Below are positions 60,291 through 64,000 of a stretch of DNA of 64,000 bases, piece by piece. Under the pieces are notes generated by a model that was not told the origin of the DNA, made no database searches, and saw only the letters and a list, made by a program, of their open reading frames with translations. The DNA lies in assembly GCF_009861505.1 (NCBI RefSeq), contig NZ_WTFT01000002.1:281415-345414 (forward strand), in the 5' to 3' direction. Position numbers and translations under genes: made by a program. The stretch's first letter is position 1. Every line of letters begins with the position of its first letter. This DNA is from Pseudomonas izuensis (GTDB taxonomy: Bacteria > Pseudomonadota > Gammaproteobacteria > Pseudomonadales > Pseudomonadaceae).

Positions 60291-62096
60291 ATGCCTGACT
60301 ACAAGGCCCCCTTGCGTGATATTCGCTTCGTTCGTGACGAACTGCTTGGTTACGAAGCGCACTATCAGAGCCTTCCGGCTTGCGCAGATGCCACTCCGGA
60401 CATGGTTGACGCCATTCTCGAAGAAGGCGCCAAGTTTTGTGAGCAGGTGCTGGCTCCGCTGAACCGCGTGGGCGACCTCGAAGGCTGCACCTGGAGCGAG
60501 TCCGGCGTTAAAACCCCGACCGGCTTCAAAGAGGCCTACAAGCAATTCGTCGAAGGCGGCTGGCCAAGCCTGGCCCATGACGTCGAGCACGGCGGCCAAG
60601 GCCTGCCGGAGTCCCTGGGCCTGGCAATCAGCGAAATGGTTGGCGAATCCAACTGGTCGTGGGGCATGTACCCGGGCCTGTCGCACGGCGCGATGAACAC
60701 CATCTCCGAGCACGGTACGCCTGAGCAGCAAGAGGCTTACCTGACCAAACTGGTGTCCGGCGAATGGACCGGCACCATGTGCCTGACCGAACCTCACTGC
60801 GGTACCGACCTGGGCATGCTGCGCACCAAGGCCGAGCCTCAGGCTGACGGCTCCTACAAAGTCTCCGGCACCAAGATTTTCATCTCCGCCGGTGAACACG
60901 ACATGGCCGACAACATCGTCCACATCGTGCTGGCCCGCCTGCCGGATGCACCGGCCGGTACCAAAGGCATTTCGCTGTTCATCGTGCCGAAATTCCTGCC
61001 GAACGCAGACGGTTCGGTGGGTGCGCGCAACGCGGTGGCTTGTGGTTCCCTGGAACACAAGATGGGTATCCACGGCAACGCCACCTGCGTGATGAACTTC
61101 GACGGCGCGACCGGTTTCCTGATCGGCCCGGCGAACAAAGGCCTGAACTGCATGTTCACCTTCATGAACACCGCACGTCTGGGGACTGCGCTGCAGGGCC
61201 TGGCCCACGCCGAAATCGGCTTCCAGGGCGGTCTGAAATACGCTCGCGATCGCCTGCAAATGCGCTCGCTGACTGGCCCGAAAGCGCCGGAAAAAGCCGC
61301 CGACCCGATCATCGTGCACCCTGACGTACGCCGCATGCTGTTGACCATGAAGGCGTTCGCCGAAGGCAACCGCGCAATGGTTTACTTCACCGCCAAGCAG
61401 GTCGACATCGTCAAGTACGGTGTGGACGAAGAAGAGAAGAAGAAGGCCGACGCACTGCTGGCTTTCATGACCCCAATCGCCAAAGCCTTCATGACCGAAG
61501 TTGGTTTCGAATCGGCCAACCACGGCGTGCAGATCTACGGCGGCCACGGTTTCATCGCCGAGTGGGGCATGGAGCAGAACGTTCGCGACAGCCGTATTTC
61601 CATGCTGTACGAAGGCACCACCGGTATCCAGGCACTCGACCTGCTGGGCCGTAAAGTGCTGATGACTCAAGGCGAGGCTCTGAAAGGCTTCACCAAGATC
61701 GTGCACAAGTTCTGCCAGACCAACGAAGGCAACGAAGCGGTCAAGGAATTCGTCGCACCGCTGGCTGCACTGAACAAGGAATGGGGTGAGCTGACCATGA
61801 AGGTCGGTATGGCTGCCATGAAGGATCGCGAAGAAGTCGGCGCGGCCTCGGTGGACTACCTGATGTACTCCGGTTATGCCTGCCTGGCCTACTTCTGGGC
61901 CGACATGGCGCGCCTGGCTGCCGAGAAACTGGCTGCCGGCACATCCGAAGAGGCGTTCTACACCGCCAAGCTGCAGACGGCGCGCTTCTACTTCCAGCGC
62001 ATCCTGCCGCGTACCCGCACTCACGTAGCAACCATGCTGTCGGGCGCCAACAACCTGATGGACATGAAAGAAGAAGACTTCGCGCTGGGCTACTAA
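60291..62096 (+). CDS. Acyl-CoA dehydrogenase
   Basis: 601 residues, the long form with a C-terminal extension found in Pseudomonas FadE1/PA0506-like enzymes. FAD-binding segments: [84 protein letters not shown] (with the catalytic glutamate region). It makes the first step of fatty-acid beta-oxidation. The promoter carries PsrA-type boxes. Confidence 0.93.
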   Translation: MPDYKAPLRDIRFVRDELLGYEAHYQSLPACADATPDMVDAILEEGAKFCEQVLAPLNRVGDLEGCTWSESGVKTPTGFKEAYKQFVEGGWPSLAHDVEHGGQGLPESLGLAISEMVGESNWSWGMYPGLSHGAMNTISEHGTPEQQEAYLTKLVSGEWTGTMCLTEPHCGTDLGMLRTKAEPQADGSYKVSGTKIFISAGEHDMADNIVHIVLARLPDAPAGTKGISLFIVPKFLPNADGSVGARNAVACGSLEHKMGIHGNATCVMNFDGATGFLIGPANKGLNCMFTFMNTARLGTALQGLAHAEIGFQGGLKYARDRLQMRSLTGPKAPEKAADPIIVHPDVRRMLLTMKAFAEGNRAMVYFTAKQVDIVKYGVDEEEKKKADALLAFMTPIAKAFMTEVGFESANHGVQIYGGHGFIAEWGMEQNVRDSRISMLYEGTTGIQALDLLGRKVLMTQGEALKGFTKIVHKFCQTNEGNEAVKEFVAPLAALNKEWGELTMKVGMAAMKDREEVGAASVDYLMYSGYACLAYFWADMARLAAEKLAAGTSEEAFYTAKLQTARFYFQRILPRTRTHVATMLSGANNLMDMKEEDFALGY

Positions 62097-62114
62097 GGCT
62101 TAACGCAGTTCTTC

Positions 62115-62154
62115 AAAAAAACCGCCGCTCCTTTGGGAGCGGCGGTTTTTTTTT
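62115..62154. terminator. Strong bidirectional terminator
   Basis: AACCGCCGCTCC-TTTG-GGAGCGGCGGTT flanked by six A and nine T, between the convergent acyl-CoA dehydrogenase and the secreted-protein gene. Confidence 0.95.
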
Positions 62155-62174
62155 GCGCCATCGTCAGGCATTGC

Positions 62175-63911
62175 TCACCATGGGGTGGGGGCCAGTGGTC
62201 CAGCACCCGTCGGGATGGCGGAACCTTCGCCATTGCGAATGAACGGAAGGTGCCAGAAGTCGTTAGGAACGACAGGGTCACCCGGCTTGACGTTCTCCGG
62301 AAAGATGAACTCGAACACTGGAGCCACGTATTGCCCCGCAATCAGCCCGTTGGCCACTGGAGATTGACTTTTGAGGCAGTTGTCCACCAGGGCCTGTGAG
62401 AGTTGCGACGGGTCCGGAGCGCACATTGAGCGCGCCATCACCCGCAGGGTCCGGGTCGGCTGGCTGAGAAGTCCGGTTGGCGCCTTGCTTGCCCGCAGCC
62501 TGGCACGCTGTGGTTGAGCACCGGTGTTCTGGGTGGTAATGCCGCCCGAAACACCACGGCAAGTCGCTGCCAGGGTCAGTGCGGGATTGCATTCACCGGT
62601 CATCTCATAGGGGGTCACCCAACGGTTATGTTCCACTCCGTTGTTGTCCACATCGATAAGGTAAATATCCACCGGCGTCAGGATGTCGGTTGTCGATGTC
62701 TCAAGGAACAACCGGTCCTGGGTTTCCTGCGCCACGCCGCTGACGGCTGTCGGGTTCGGATCGGCGCTGCCGATGCCGAATTCGCCGATGGACAGGTAGC
62801 TGGGCTGCGTGCCGGGCTGCGTGTAGATACCGACGTTGGCTTCGATGGTGTGGGCAGAGATGAAGTCCGGACTTCCGGATGTTGTCGACTTGAACAGGGT
62901 GCCGGAATAGCTGATGAAGTCGCCGACTTCGAAAGGTGCTTGCTGGGATGGGTCAGGATCCGTCGGGAGTCTTGTAGGGTCTTTTGGTCCTTTCATGACG
63001 AACTGGCTGCAATAAACCTGGCCCAACGCAGGTGGGCTCAATTCGCCACTGGCTGGCAGCGGACTGACACTGGCCTGGCTGAAATTACGGCAGTTGTTGG
63101 TTGTGGTCGCCGTCTTGGCCAGTGGCCGGTTTTTCTGCGGGCACGCTGCGTCATTGGTGCCACGTGGCACACACATGGGATAGCCGGTGGCTGCGTGAAT
63201 GGTCGGGTTGGCATCATCCACGGAGAAACGCGGGTCTGCGGTCCTGATTCGGCCGAAGCGTCCATTCGGGTCGTTTATCTGCAGTATCGTGGGCTGCGGC
63301 GAGTTGGTGCTGGTCACCTCGATATTGCCAGTGTCCAGGTCGATCCGACTGATGTAGCCGCTGCCTGTCTGGGTTGTCTGTTGGGAGACATCGATCAACC
63401 CGGCGATCTGTTTGCCATTGACGGTATTGCCTACCACGTGGATCTCGAACGATGGGTAAGCCCGGGAGCTATTGAGCCCCAATGCTCCACCGTTGACGAA
63501 ATCGCGCCAACTAAGGGTATTGGCCGGCATCTGGATGATCATGTTGCAAGGGACGGTAATGGTCGTGCCATTGACCATGATCTTGCCGCCACTGCGGTCC
63601 GCTGGGGTGGCAACCCCTGGGCAGGTATCGGCAGGGGAGTCTACTGTCATGTCCTGGATAAAGCCCGTGATGTCGAAACCGTGAATCGCATTAACATCAG
63701 TGAAGACGGGATCAGGCAGTGTGGGTGTGGCGAATGGCGCCACCGCCCCCTTGGTGGGGGGCTTGGCGGTCCCACCGCCACCACCACCACCGCCGCCCCC
63801 ACCACCAACCCCATTTTTGGCCCACGCAGCGCCGGTTACGCCGAGGGCCAGTGCAAGGGCGATTGCAATGGCGGTCAGTGCAGGACGGCCGATGACACCC
63901 TGGGGTCGCAT
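62175..63911 (-). CDS. Secreted protein of unknown function with a glycine tract
   Basis: 578 residues. Signal peptide ALTAIAIALALALGVTGAAWA (residues ~12-31), then a run of 12 glycines and a Pro-rich linker. The rest is beta-rich with no family I recognise. It has recurring short motifs (NGTTITVPCNMIIQMPANTL, GYISRIDLDTGNIEVTS, FEVGDFISYSGTLFK), at least ten cysteines, and no membrane anchor. No clear Shine-Dalgarno precedes the ATG. It resembles matrix- or surface-associated bacterial proteins in composition only. Confidence 0.6.
   Translation of the reverse strand: MRPQGVIGRPALTAIAIALALALGVTGAAWAKNGVGGGGGGGGGGGGTAKPPTKGAVAPFATPTLPDPVFTDVNAIHGFDITGFIQDMTVDSPADTCPGVATPADRSGGKIMVNGTTITVPCNMIIQMPANTLSWRDFVNGGALGLNSSRAYPSFEIHVVGNTVNGKQIAGLIDVSQQTTQTGSGYISRIDLDTGNIEVTSTNSPQPTILQINDPNGRFGRIRTADPRFSVDDANPTIHAATGYPMCVPRGTNDAACPQKNRPLAKTATTTNNCRNFSQASVSPLPASGELSPPALGQVYCSQFVMKGPKDPTRLPTDPDPSQQAPFEVGDFISYSGTLFKSTTSGSPDFISAHTIEANVGIYTQPGTQPSYLSIGEFGIGSADPNPTAVSGVAQETQDRLFLETSTTDILTPVDIYLIDVDNNGVEHNRWVTPYEMTGECNPALTLAATCRGVSGGITTQNTGAQPQRARLRASKAPTGLLSQPTRTLRVMARSMCAPDPSQLSQALVDNCLKSQSPVANGLIAGQYVAPVFEFIFPENVKPGDPVVPNDFWHLPFIRNGEGSAIPTGAGPLAPTPW
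63771..63806. repeat. Triplet repeat encoding 12 glycines
   Basis: Twelve consecutive GGN codons (ACC/GCC/CCC on the plus strand) directly after the signal peptide of the secreted protein. Length change here would keep the frame. Confidence 0.9.
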
Positions 63912-64000
63912 GGGGAGCGGCGGGTTAACAAAGGGTTTTGTTTTTTGGCCTATGTTTCTGGTTTGTTCCGGGGGTTTTTCCCGCCGAGTTTCTGTTTTGG

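Noticed and set aside
60267..62024. 585-codon open frame antisense to the acyl-CoA dehydrogenase; similar long frames oppose dgcA (3701-6691) and glcB (45573-47615)
   Set aside because: All lie exactly opposite highly expressed-type genes with strong third-position G/C, which suppresses antisense stops.

Overview
The window is about 64 kb of GC-rich chromosome from a Pseudomonas, most likely of the P. fluorescens group. The evidence is the dgcAB, gbcAB, soxBDAG, fiuIRA and bioBFHCD gene orders, and the dense REP pairs with pseudomonad cores (GAGCGAGCCTGCTCGCGA, GAGCAAGGCTTGCCCGCGA and GAGCTGGCTTGCCAGCGA types). The species is an inference. I see no rRNA, tRNA, CRISPR array, prophage or insertion sequence.

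Region 1 (1-28,770) is almost a complete pathway from glycine betaine to serine and C1 units. It holds the 3' part of the activator gbdR; a DUF3010 gene, a RelE-type toxin-antitoxin pair and an LprI-like gene; then an M19-fold protein, a DUF5943 protein, dimethylglycine demethylase dgcAB and an electron-transfer flavoprotein pair. Next come glycine betaine monooxygenase gbcA and gbcB (divergent), an SDR, ltaE, a TraX-like gene, and finally glyA-soxBDAG-purU-fdhA. Betaine is demethylated by GbcAB, dimethylglycine by DgcAB plus ETF, and sarcosine by SoxBDAG. PurU and FdhA handle the formyl and formaldehyde units, and GlyA joins glycine to serine.

Region 2 (28,770-36,300) is accessory-flavoured. 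It has two short, orphan TccC-type RHS-core genes with unrelated AT-richer tails and a shared near-palindrome at a fixed distance upstream. Around them are an ECF sigma / anti-sigma / fasciclin module, a DUF2780 protein, an acyltransferase, a retropepsin-like zinc protease and a glutathione S-transferase.

Region 3 (36,300-64,000) carries a hydroxamate-siderophore uptake set (fiuI, fiuR, fiuA plus a PepSY membrane protein and a small membrane partner). It continues with a DnaQ-like exonuclease and a cNMP/CBS/DUF294 regulator, a receiver protein, glcB, a GcvR-like ACT protein, rarD, srkA, phoX, modE and comF. The biotin operon bioB-F-H-C-D follows, then a 98-residue flagellar-rod-like protein, an acyl-CoA dehydrogenase with a recognisable promoter and PsrA boxes, and a secreted glycine-rich protein.

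The most unusual structure is intergenic. Six ~105-bp modules, four at 12,871-13,489 and two at 48,813-49,030, each place a perfect DnaA box at a fixed distance from a degenerate inverted DnaA-like box and an A/T-rich GATCA element. Together with perfect DnaA boxes inside neighbouring genes, they make a dense cluster between 9.2 and 15.8 kb.
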